A DNA stretch of 64,000 nt. Origin: Lichenicola sp965198655 (lineage in GTDB: Bacteria; Pseudomonadota; Alphaproteobacteria; Acetobacterales; Acetobacteraceae). Numbering within the stretch: position 1 is the first letter of the stretch; each line of letters starts with the position of its first letter. The DNA lies in the NCBI GenBank assembly GCA_965198655.1, contig OZ240668.1:1984001-2048000 (forward strand), in the 5' to 3' direction. Made by a program: the position numbers and the translations under genes. The notes beneath the pieces were generated by a model. That model had not been told where the DNA came from. It did not search any database and saw nothing but the letters and a program-made list of their open reading frames with translations. Of the stretch, positions 33,073 to 41,371 are shown piece after piece.

Positions 33073-33234
33073 ATGAACCACCTGACCGCGACCACCGAGC
33101 CGACTCCTCCTGGCCTGCGGCTGTCGCGTCGGCTGAAGCGGCGGGCGGCCACGGTGCTCGCGCATTGCGCGATGGGGTCTTGGATCGTGCTGGCGGCGAT
33201 GCCGATCGCGGTGGTGGTCTGCGCCCTGTACTGA
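33073..33234 (+). CDS. small single-span membrane protein
   Basis: A 53-residue frame: a Thr/Pro-rich start, a basic stretch (LRLSRRLKRRAATV), and a hydrophobic C-terminal helix (WIVLAAMPIAVVVCALY). The basic-then-hydrophobic layout predicts one membrane span with the N-terminus in the cytoplasm. It lies 66 bases after the acylphosphatase, on the same strand. I know no family. It may be real because its codon use is like that of its neighbours and its ends are clean. Confidence 0.4.
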   Translation: MNHLTATTEPTPPGLRLSRRLKRRAATVLAHCAMGSWIVLAAMPIAVVVCALY

Positions 33235-33368
33235 TGCACCGACAGGGTCAGACTTTAGAGCAAGCCGACACGAAAATCGTCGAGGCTGAGCCGGATATCG
33301 GTATCAGGTGGACATGCGAAGACGGTCGCCGGGAAAGCCCGATTGATCGGACGATCGACGCCGTCGGA

Positions 33369-35228
33369 TCAGCGCGCCGGCAGGAGATCCCGCGTAACCA
33401 GCCGAACCTTGAACCGCCCGACGCCCCGCATCCCAACGAGGTCGAAGTCCGTTCCCGCCGGTTCGGTCACGAACCGCTGGCGTAGATCGGCAAGATCGCC
33501 CGGACTGATCGCCTTACCGTTTTCCGCCGTAAGGACATCGCCCGTACGGAGACCGGCGACAGCGGCGGGACTGCCGGGGACGATCGAGACGACGGCTAAC
33601 CCTTCGGCGCGGGCGCTCAGCGTCAGGCCCGACCGGTCGTACGAGGCGGCGTCCGGCACGGGCCGCCGGTTCGGCTTCAGGTACATAATCCTGTGGCCGT
33701 AATCGAAGGTGACGGCGAACCGCCGCAGGAGACCGCTGCCGACATCGCCGCCAAAATCGGATGCCGCAAACGCGCCGCTGCGCTGTTCCGACATACGCAC
33801 GACGAGGTCGCGAACGTCGACCGGTCCCAGCCGGATGCCGGACGCACGCGCAACATAGAAACGCACGCCGCCGCCGGTGCCGCCCATGTTGCCGGTGTGT
33901 ATCCCTGCCGGGAAGCGCGCGATCAGGCCATGCGACGACACGAAGGGCGCCGTGAGATCGAGTTCGCCGCCGCTACCCGTATCGATGATGAATCGCGTGG
34001 CGATGCCGTCGAATACACCGTTCACGAGCGGGATCGCGTCGTAGAGCTCGAACCGAACCGGCGTACCCGAACCGGCGGCGACAAAGCGATCCGGTGCCAC
34101 GAAGGTGATCGTCCTTGCCTCGTAATCGAAACGGGCGACGACGCGGTGGCTCAGTTCCGCGCCGATGACCCCGTCCACGGTGAACCCGACGACACTGCGA
34201 TCAACGCCCGGCAGGACGTGAACGGTCTGATTGCGCAGCACGAGCGAACCCAGCGTCAAGGTGACGCCGGTCGCATAGCCGGCGGACTCGACGGCGGTGC
34301 CCACGCCACCCACCGGCATTGCCCCGGCCACGGTCATGCCCAGCGCCGTTGCCGTCGCCGGCGATATCGTATCCTCGGCGCCGGTATCGAACAGAAACGT
34401 GAACGGGCCTTTGCCGTTTACCATCACGTCGGCATAGATGTGGTTACCGCTCAACCGAAACGGGATGGTCGTCTCGCCTGACGGCGTGTTGATCGCGAAG
34501 TCCGGACTGGTGGCAGGCGGGCTGTAGTCGACCGCCGCCGTCGAGCGCTCGGTGCTCTCCGACAGCCTTTGGCGTGTTCGCGCGAACTGCGCACCGGATC
34601 CGTCGTCGCCGACACTGCTAGTCGGTTCCATACGCCCGTCGACCCGATGATAGCCGCCGAAACTCGTTGTCACCGGGTGGAAGGCATGGGGTTCGACGAG
34701 CCGGACCAGGAGATGGGATGCCCGATCGAAACAGGCGCTGAAGGTGGCTCCGCCCGGCGGCGTCACGTCCACGCGGTCGCACGGCTTGCCGTCGACCATG
34801 TCGACGCCCGACTCGACGATGCGCGCCGAGCCTAGATCGAAGCGCCACCAGAGATCGGCGTTACGGTAGGCTCGGCTGACGGCGAGCCGCTTGGCATCGC
34901 CCTCGTCGACTTCTACGACCGCTCCGGAAAGGTCGGTCGTCCATGCCCTGACGCCGTCGAAACCACTGCGCTGTTGCAGCGGTCCCGCGACGATCGATTC
35001 GACATACCGTCCGGTTCGGGTGTCGATCTTCTCGATGACGTTGCCGGTCAAACCCTGGCCGGAAAGTGCGTCGGTGACGGTCCGCGTCCCGTCCCGCTCC
35101 ATCCCTGCGATCTCGGCTTTCCGATTCGCGACAAGAATTGTCGAAACATCGTCTGATGATGCGGGTGCCGCACCGATCAGGACTAGGACGATCGGCAAGA
35201 CTAGGACGATCGGCAGGATGCTTGGAAT
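33369..35228 (-). CDS. secreted double aspartic protease-like protein with PDZ domain
   Basis: About 619 residues. After a signal peptide and an N-terminal region of unknown type come two retropepsin-like domains, each with its own active-site triplet: FTFLFDTGAEDTISPATATA and TRFIIDTGSGGELDLTAPFV. A C-terminal PDZ domain follows (GLAVVSIVPGSPAAVAGLRTGDVL). It probably cleaves or binds peptides in the periplasm. No ATG or GTG exists in frame after the upstream TAA. GAGGAG lies six bases before an ATT at 35228 that gives an ideal signal peptide; a TTG at 35198 is the other option. Confidence 0.8.
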   Translation of the reverse strand: MPSILPIVLVLPIVLVLIGAAPASSDDVSTILVANRKAEIAGMERDGTRTVTDALSGQGLTGNVIEKIDTRTGRYVESIVAGPLQQRSGFDGVRAWTTDLSGAVVEVDEGDAKRLAVSRAYRNADLWWRFDLGSARIVESGVDMVDGKPCDRVDVTPPGGATFSACFDRASHLLVRLVEPHAFHPVTTSFGGYHRVDGRMEPTSSVGDDGSGAQFARTRQRLSESTERSTAAVDYSPPATSPDFAINTPSGETTIPFRLSGNHIYADVMVNGKGPFTFLFDTGAEDTISPATATALGMTVAGAMPVGGVGTAVESAGYATGVTLTLGSLVLRNQTVHVLPGVDRSVVGFTVDGVIGAELSHRVVARFDYEARTITFVAPDRFVAAGSGTPVRFELYDAIPLVNGVFDGIATRFIIDTGSGGELDLTAPFVSSHGLIARFPAGIHTGNMGGTGGGVRFYVARASGIRLGPVDVRDLVVRMSEQRSGAFAASDFGGDVGSGLLRRFAVTFDYGHRIMYLKPNRRPVPDAASYDRSGLTLSARAEGLAVVSIVPGSPAAVAGLRTGDVLTAENGKAISPGDLADLRQRFVTEPAGTDFDLVGMRGVGRFKVRLVTRDLLPAR

Positions 35229-35884
35229 GACGGTCTCCTCGGCTGCACTTTATCGATATACGTTTCGGCAGCGGCCGGCATGTGGTAAAGCTCGATCAGG
35301 ATCGTCGTGTCAACGCCGGTCGGACTCCAGGCCGGCGGGGCGAAGTAAAAGCAGGCTGGTGATGGGCGTCGTCTTTTTTGTTCGGAGGTCAGGCGGGGTG
35401 ATCTCGCCGATATCGGGATCGATGACCTCGGTGGCCTGCCCTTGCTCCGCTGCGGCACCTCGGCGGCGGCCAGACGATTGTTTGAGGCTGTCGCCTTTCA
35501 TCGTCAGGATGCTGACGTAGTGGGGTAAACCCGCCGAGCCGTTGGGAATAGTGGAGTCTCACCATTCGTCAGTGCAGGATCGACACATGGCGAGACCCGG
35601 TGTCGTCCGCTGAAGGAGGATGGCACAACTCGACCTTGTAAGCGTCGAGCGCGTTGGCGATGCGGTTCATCCCGATCGGCCGGAAGATGCCACTGTTATT
35701 TCCGAGCGACGGCGTTCCTGTAAAGCCGTCGACCTCCTCGCGTACCAGGCCGAGCTGGACTTCTTCACGAGCATCTTAGCTCGCGGAAGTCCGGGAGAGG
35801 TCGGTCTGATCGGTAGTTTCCCGGCTAGACTTAACCCTTTGGCGCTAGCGAGTTCGAATTCCCCGGGGGCGCACGCGGTGGGAT
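35229..35884. other. decayed region with possible gene remnants
   Basis: No intact gene is convincing here. On the minus strand, 35569-35775 encodes an uninterrupted, protein-like stretch without a start codon (it includes NNSGIFRPIGMNRIANALDA), ending at a TGA. The plus strand of the same DNA has an open frame from 35620, with AAGGAGG abutting its ATG, which is too close to work. Composition is lower in GC than average. Together with the broken phosphotransferase next door this looks like the scar of lost DNA. Confidence 0.4.
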
Positions 35885-36557
35885 TCATCGGTCCAGTTCC
35901 GCCGCTGCCAGTTCGGCCACCCGCAACACGTCGAGCGGTGACGGATCACCGTCCTCCAAGGACATAGCCACGGATAGACCGCACCAGGCGAGGATCCAAA
36001 GCAGCAGGCGCTTCCGATCCAGCCGTGCCGCCTCTGTAACGACGGTGAGGCGGCGCACGAAGCGGCTGGGCTCGCCGGCCAGCGACGGGTCGGGGTTGCA
36101 GAAGATGTTGGCGAAGTCGAAGCCCCGTTCGCCCACGAGGCACTTAGGGTCGATGGCCAAGGCTGCCGCTACCGCGCTTAGCGGGCGGAACCAATGCGTC
36201 AGGGGGATCAGTTCCGGAAACCGCTTGGCCGGCGGCGCGTGCAGGCGTGCGGCCGTGGCGCAGGAAATATAACAGGCCTCGTCGTCCCGCCCGGTGCGGG
36301 GCCATATTAGAAAGGAAGCCCAGCCCGGTGGCACGCTCCATCAGCAGGGCACCCTCCTCATGTGCCAGAAGCCGTGCGGCACCGTTCCCGTCCCACCAGA
36401 CCATCAGCACGCCGCCTGCGTGCTTTTCCTTCTTGATAGCAAGCTTGAGCATGGCCTTCTGGCCGTCCCGCATTGCCGGCAGCAGTCGGGCGGCAGGCGT
36501 CGCGATCGGATCGCCGTCGGGGGTCAGGTTCCAGCAGCTCAGGTACGGTTCGAACAC
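35885..36557 (-). pseudogene. aminoglycoside/hydroxyurea phosphotransferase (APH(6) family), inactivated
   Basis: Both halves match the APH(6)/hydroxyurea kinase family. The first half, from a GTG at 36557, has PYLSCWNLTPDGDPI, KHAGGVLMVWWDGNGAARLL and ALLMERATG. The second half has GRDDEACYISCATAARLHAP, LTHWFRPL, LAIDPKCLVGERGFDFANIF and a normal C-terminus. Two lesions separate them from function. One extra base in the GGGG run at 36298-36301 shifts the frame. An in-frame deletion between THWFR and LAIDPK removes the segment that normally contains the catalytic HGD loop. It cannot be an active kinase. Confidence 0.85.
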
Positions 36558-36736
36558 CGGGCGAGCGTAACATGCCCAGCGACCGCCTTGAGTTGGCCGC
36601 GGACCCTGATCGAGCTTGGACCCCAGCCGAAGCGTCGCGGCACCAGGGCTGCTTGCGGGGGCCGGAAGGCTCGGCCATTGTGCCGCATCGGCGCCCCTCC
36701 GGACCGGGTTCCGGGGCGTCATCCGCAGGAGAGCGC

Positions 36737-37339
36737 ATGACCCAAGCCAATGCCCGCGTGTCAGACCACCCGATCGACCCGCGCTTCCTTGAGCGCTGGT
36801 CGCCGCGCAGTTTCACCGGGGAGGCGATGTCCGAGGCCGAGCTGATGACGCTGTTCGAGGCCGCCCGCTGGGCGCCGTCCTCCTACAACTCGCAGCCCTG
36901 GCGCTTCATCTACGCGTTGCGCGACACGCCGGACTGGGAGTCGCTGTTCGGGCTGCTGAACGAGTACAACCAGTCCTGGGCCAAGAACGCGGGCGCGCTG
37001 GTGATCGTGCTGTCGAAGTCCACCATGCTGCCGCCGGGCAAGGATCGCGAGATCCCGTCGCACAGCCACTCCTTCGATACCGGCTCCGCCTGCGCCTACC
37101 TGTCCCTGCAGGCCTCCATCTCCGGCCTGGCGTCGCACGCCATGGTCGGCTTCGACATGGACTCCGCGTTCGCCAAGCTGCAGGTGCCGCAGGGCTATCG
37201 GGTCGAGGCGGCGATCGCAATTGGCCGGCGCGGCGACAAGGCGCTGCTGCCGGAAGCGATGCAGTCGCGGGAAGAGCCGAACGGGCGCAACCCGGTCACG
37301 CAGTTCGCGATGCCGGGCCGGTTCCGCAGCGAGGCCTGA
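36737..37339 (+). CDS. nitroreductase family protein
   Basis: A 200-residue FMN-dependent oxidoreductase-type protein. The N-terminus has RFLERWSPRSFTGEAMSEAE and the flavin-binding FEAARWAPSSYNSQPWRFIY. The middle DTGSACAYLSLQASISGLAS and the late VEAAIAIGRRGD are also family-like. It probably reduces nitro or quinone-like compounds with NAD(P)H. The ATG has AGGAG six bases upstream. It stands alone after the dead phosphotransferase. Confidence 0.9.
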   Translation: MTQANARVSDHPIDPRFLERWSPRSFTGEAMSEAELMTLFEAARWAPSSYNSQPWRFIYALRDTPDWESLFGLLNEYNQSWAKNAGALVIVLSKSTMLPPGKDREIPSHSHSFDTGSACAYLSLQASISGLASHAMVGFDMDSAFAKLQVPQGYRVEAAIAIGRRGDKALLPEAMQSREEPNGRNPVTQFAMPGRFRSEA

Positions 37340-37742
37340 CTCGGCCTCCGCTCGCTCTCGGTCCCGGCACGGCAGGGCGGCCCCGGGGCGGCGAGGCCCC
37401 TGGCGGCACGGCTCCAGGCGGCGAGGCATTCGCCCGCCGGTGAGGCCGAGCCGCCGGCGCTGGTCGCCCGACCGAGACGGCGTTCCGACCTGAAGCAGGG
37501 CGACGAGGCACTCGCGCCGTGCCGGTGGCTGCGGCACGATCCTGGTCCGCTCGCAGATCAAAAGGAGGCCGGCACTCGCGAGCAGGCTGCCGCGTGCGGC
37601 GCGGGGCTCGTGACGCCGCACAGCACCCGCCACCGTTCGCCCGCGGCCCGGCACGTTCCCCGATCCGCTTGACACCGGTGGGACGGACCCACCCCATCCG
37701 GTCCGGGAGCGTGCCATGGTCGGAGGCCGGCGAGGTCCCGGG
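37340..37742. other. intergenic region, no gene found
   Basis: About 400 GC-rich bases between the nitroreductase and the acyltransferase. Frames on both strands read as arginine- or proline-rich nonsense. I see no tRNA, repeat copy or convincing hairpin. Part of it must hold the acyltransferase promoter. Confidence 0.5.
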
Positions 37743-38852
37743 ATGTCGATGGGCAGCAAGCTGAGCTCCGTGCAAGCGCTGCGCGCGCTCGCCGCCCTCG
37801 CAGTGGTCGCCCATCATTCGTTCCGGGCGACCACCGTCTTCGTCGTTCCGCCGCCGCGTTCGGTGCTTGTGCCGCCCTCCTGGCTGGTCCAGTTCGGCAC
37901 GGTCGGCGTCGACGTGTTCTTCGTCATCAGCGGGTTCCTGATGACGTACATAGCGGATCCCTACCTCGCGGGAGGCAAGTCGCCGGCGCGGTTCCTGGCG
38001 CAGCGGATCATCCGGATCTGGCCGCCCTACGTGGTGGCCAGCCTGCTGGCCTGCGGCCTGATCGTCCTGAACAGCACCGATCCCCTCGGCACGCTGCCCT
38101 TCGATCTGCACGCCCGTCGCCTGGCATCCCTGATCTTCGTGCCGTCCTTCAACGAGCGCGGCCTGCTCCAGCCCATCATCGGCCCCGGCTGGACGCTGAA
38201 CTACGAGGCGATGTTCTACGCCTGCTTCGCGCTCGCTCTCCTGCTGGGCCGGCGGCTCGCCTTCCTCAAGCTCGCCGCGGTCGTGGCCTCGCTGTTCCTG
38301 GTCGGCTACCTGTCGCCGCCGGGCGTGGTCCACGCGTTCCTCGGCAACCCCATCGTGTTCGAGTTCCTCATCGGCGCCGCGATCGGCTTCGCGCTGAAGG
38401 CCCGGTGGTTCGAGCCCACGCGTCCCTGGGCCTGGATCGCCGCCTCGGTCGTCCTGCTCGTCGTCCTGAAGCTCTGCGGCCTCGGGGCCGGGCAAAGGCT
38501 GCTCGCCTATGGCCTGCCCGCGGCGGCGCTGTTCGTGGGCGTTTTGGCACTCGAGCGCGTCGTGGTCTGGTCTCGGGCGCTGACGCTCCTGGGCGACGCC
38601 TCCTACTCGATCTACCTGACCCATACCTTGGTCATCTACTGGATCATCTACGAGGCCGGGTTCCCGCTGCACCGCTTCCCCGCCATCTCGACGGTGACGT
38701 CGTCGTTGCTCGCGATCCTGGCCGCCGTCGCCTGCGGCCTGTTGTTCTACTGGCTGATCGAGCGGCCGCTGCTTCACGCCACTCGGTTTGTTTGCGGCAG
38801 GGCAGGCAAGCGCCCGTCGGGACCACCGCTCGCCGCCCGTGAGCTGCCGTAG
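37743..38852 (+). CDS. acyltransferase 3 family membrane protein
   Basis: A 369-residue integral membrane protein with about ten hydrophobic segments. The family start is clear (KLSSVQALRALAALAVVAHH), with the catalytic-type His in the first membrane segment. GVDVFFVISGFLMTY, FLAQRIIRIWPPYVVAS and the late SYSIYLTHTLVIYW follow. Such enzymes acetylate or succinylate exopolysaccharide, lipopolysaccharide or antibiotics. The acceptor is unknown. The start may be 37743 or the in-frame ATG at 37716. Confidence 0.9.
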   Translation: MSMGSKLSSVQALRALAALAVVAHHSFRATTVFVVPPPRSVLVPPSWLVQFGTVGVDVFFVISGFLMTYIADPYLAGGKSPARFLAQRIIRIWPPYVVASLLACGLIVLNSTDPLGTLPFDLHARRLASLIFVPSFNERGLLQPIIGPGWTLNYEAMFYACFALALLLGRRLAFLKLAAVVASLFLVGYLSPPGVVHAFLGNPIVFEFLIGAAIGFALKARWFEPTRPWAWIAASVVLLVVLKLCGLGAGQRLLAYGLPAAALFVGVLALERVVVWSRALTLLGDASYSIYLTHTLVIYWIIYEAGFPLHRFPAISTVTSSLLAILAAVACGLLFYWLIERPLLHATRFVCGRAGKRPSGPPLAARELP

Positions 38853-38984
38853 GGATCGATCCCAGCAGCGTCGAAGGATTGAGCGCCGCCGGGGCGCCCG
38901 GCTCCGATCTCGACCGGCGGGATAGCCCGGCCGCAGCGTCGGGTCCTGCCGGGTGTCCGGGACCGCGGGCTCGGCTGGATCCGC

Positions 38985-40145
38985 CTACGGCACCAGCACG
39001 GTGGCGGAGGCCTGCGCGGCGATGCCCTCGCCGCGCCCGGTGAAGCCTAGCCGCTCGGTGGTGGTCGCCTTGACCGAGATCCGGTCGATCCCGACCCCGA
39101 GCAGCTCCGCGAGCCGGGCCCGCATCGCCGCCGCATGCGGCCCGATCTTGGGCCGCTCGCAGATCAGGGTGACGTCGGCGTTCGCCAGCATGCCGCCGCG
39201 CGCGACGATGCGCTCGCCCGCGTGGACCAGGAACCGGGCGCTGTCGGCATCCTTCCAGGTGTCCTCGCTGGGCGGGAAGTGCCGGCCGATGTCGCCTTCC
39301 GCCAGCGCGCCGTAGATCGCGTCGCACAGCGCGTGGATGCCGACATCGGCGTCGGAATGGCCGAGGAGGCCCAGGGGATGCGGCACGGTGACGCCGCACA
39401 GCACCAGCGGCCGGTCGGGCGCGAACGCGTGCACGTCGAAGCCGGTGCCGGTGCGCGGCAGCAGCATCGGACCGAGGAGCCGTTCGAGTCGCACCAGATC
39501 CTCCGCGACGGTGAGCGCGATGTTGTCGTCCGAGCCCGGCACCAGCGCGACCGCGTGCCCGGCGCGTTCCAGCAGGGACGCGTCGTCAAGGTCGGCCACC
39601 TCGTCGCCGGCGGCGCGGTGAAGGTCGCGCAGCAGGGCGAAGCGGAACCCCTGCGGGGTCTGCGCCCGCACCAGCTCCGCCTCCTGCACGCCGCCGACGA
39701 TCACGCCGTCGCAGCCCCGCTTGAGCGTGTCGGTGACGGCGAGGCAAGGGACGACGCCGTCATGGCGGTCCAGGGCCGCCAGCACGCGCCGGACCAGGTC
39801 GGCCGGGACACAGGGACGCGTCCCATCATGCACCAGCACCAGGTCCGGACGCTCCGTGGACGGCAGCGCGTCCAGCGCCTCCAACCCGGCCCGGACGCTG
39901 TGCCGGCGCGCGGCGCCGCCCGGCACCGGAGCACACAGGACGGCATCTCCTGCGTCGAGCCCGTGCAGCGCCTGGTCCAGCAGGGACGGCTCGCCCACCG
40001 GCTGCAGCAGCGACACGTGCGGCAGCAGCGCCTCGGCGGCGTGGCGGACCACCGCACGGCCACCGAGCCTGTGGAACGGCGGCGGCACGGCGCCGCCGAA
40101 GCGGCGCCCGGTTCCGGCGCCTAGGAGAAGGGCGGCGATGCGCAT
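38985..40145 (-). CDS. ispDF: bifunctional MEP-pathway enzyme IspD/IspF
   Basis: A 386-residue fusion of methylerythritol phosphate cytidylyltransferase (IspD) and MECDP synthase (IspF), as usual in alphaproteobacteria. IspF (about residues 230-386) is canonical: GTGFDVHAF, GHSDADVGIHALCDAIYGA, and ATTTERLGFTGRGEGIAA. IspD (1-225) is recognisable (LLLGAGTGRRFGG, VLVHDGTRPCVP, AQTPQGFRFALL), but PPPFHRLGG stands where families have PKQY-type, and DDNIALT where they have NIKVT. Thus both usual active-site lysines are absent. The ATG at 40145 is divergent from dusB. Confidence 0.93.
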   Translation of the reverse strand: MRIAALLLGAGTGRRFGGAVPPPFHRLGGRAVVRHAAEALLPHVSLLQPVGEPSLLDQALHGLDAGDAVLCAPVPGGAARRHSVRAGLEALDALPSTERPDLVLVHDGTRPCVPADLVRRVLAALDRHDGVVPCLAVTDTLKRGCDGVIVGGVQEAELVRAQTPQGFRFALLRDLHRAAGDEVADLDDASLLERAGHAVALVPGSDDNIALTVAEDLVRLERLLGPMLLPRTGTGFDVHAFAPDRPLVLCGVTVPHPLGLLGHSDADVGIHALCDAIYGALAEGDIGRHFPPSEDTWKDADSARFLVHAGERIVARGGMLANADVTLICERPKIGPHAAAMRARLAELLGVGIDRISVKATTTERLGFTGRGEGIAAQASATVLVP

Positions 40146-40255
40146 GGCCGAGCAATGCTGTGCGGCCGGGGTTTGGTCAACCTTTCCCCGAATTGGTGGC
40201 GGCTCCCTCCGATCCGATTGCATGGACGAACCGCAACGCGTAATTTGCTCAAGAC

Positions 40256-41371
40256 ATGGGCATTCCAGACAATTTTCAGGCACATGCGGTCGAGGCGTCG
40301 GCCGCAGCGTCGTCGCCGGCACGCCTGCAGCCCATCGACCTGGGCGGGGTGGTGATCGAGCGGCCGGTGATCCTGGCGCCGATGTCGGGCGTGACCGACC
40401 TGCCGTACCGGCGACTGGCGCGCCGGCTCGGCGCCGGGCTGGTGGTGTCGGAGATGATCGCGTCCTGGGCCATGGTGCGCGAGAACGCGTCGACGCTGCG
40501 CATGGCGGAGATGGCCGATGCCGGCCCGGGCGCGGGGCCGAACGCGGTGCAGCTCGCCGGCTGCGAGCCGGACGCGATGGCGGAGGCGGCACGGATCGCG
40601 GTGGACCGGGGTGCCGACCTGATCGACATCAACTTCGGTTGCCCGGCAAAGAAGGTGGCGGTGGGACAGCAGGCCGGCTCGGCGCTGATGCGAGACGAGC
40701 GCCTGGCCGGGCGGCTGCTGGAGGCCACCGTCGGCGCGGTGCCGGTGCCGGTCACGCTGAAGATGCGCATGGGCTGGGACCATGGCAGCCTGAACGCGCC
40801 GGCGCTGGCGCGCATCGCGGAGGCGTCGGGCATACGCATGGTGACGGTGCACGGCCGCACCAGGCAGCAGTTCTACACTGGCCGCGCCGACTGGGGCTTC
40901 GTGCGCACCGTCAAGCAGGCGGTGCGACTGCCGGTGATCGTCAACGGCGACATCCTGAGCCTTGGCGACGCACGCGAGGCTTTGCGGCTGTCCGGGGCGG
41001 ACGGCGTCATGATCGGCCGCGGCTGCTACGGCAGGCCCTGGCTGCCGGCCCAGTTGGCGCAGGCGCTCGCCACCGGCGAGGTTTTGCCCGATCCGGACCT
41101 CGCGGCCGAAAAGGCGATCGTGCTGGAGCACTACCGGGCGATGCTGTCGCATTTCGGCGTCCATCCCGGACTGCGCCTCGCGCGCAAGCACGTGTCCTGG
41201 TACTCGGCCGGCCTGCCGGACTCGGCGCAGTTCCGTGCCACGGTGAACCGGGTCGAGGACGCGGCCGCGGCGGTCGCCTTGATCGAGGCGTTCTACGATC
41301 GCCAGATCGAAGCCGGCAGCAGACGTGAGGCGGCGGTGCGTTCGGTCGAGCCGCAGGACATCGCCGCGTGA
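40256..41371 (+). CDS. dusB: tRNA-dihydrouridine synthase DusB (NifR3)
   Basis: FMN enzyme that reduces uridine to dihydrouridine in the tRNA D-loop. The 371-residue protein has VILAPMSGVTDLPYRRLARR, the active-site INFGCPAKKV with the catalytic Cys near residue 129, MRMGWDHG, MVTVHGRTRQQFYTG, and the phosphate-binding NGDILS/GVMIGRGCYGRP. It heads the ntr block; this dusB(nifR3)-ntrB-ntrC order is the known alphaproteobacterial one and says nothing about nitrogen fixation. Its stop overlaps the ntrB start. Confidence 0.96.
   Translation: MGIPDNFQAHAVEASAAASSPARLQPIDLGGVVIERPVILAPMSGVTDLPYRRLARRLGAGLVVSEMIASWAMVRENASTLRMAEMADAGPGAGPNAVQLAGCEPDAMAEAARIAVDRGADLIDINFGCPAKKVAVGQQAGSALMRDERLAGRLLEATVGAVPVPVTLKMRMGWDHGSLNAPALARIAEASGIRMVTVHGRTRQQFYTGRADWGFVRTVKQAVRLPVIVNGDILSLGDAREALRLSGADGVMIGRGCYGRPWLPAQLAQALATGEVLPDPDLAAEKAIVLEHYRAMLSHFGVHPGLRLARKHVSWYSAGLPDSAQFRATVNRVEDAAAAVALIEAFYDRQIEAGSRREAAVRSVEPQDIAA

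Noticed and set aside
35840..35875. T-arm-like GTTCGAAT, possible tRNA
   Set aside because: The flanking bases do not form a T-stem, and no anticodon arm or acceptor stem is present.
40256..41371. nifR3 name as a sign of nitrogen fixation
   Set aside because: The gene is the tRNA-modifying DusB; no nif gene is in the window.
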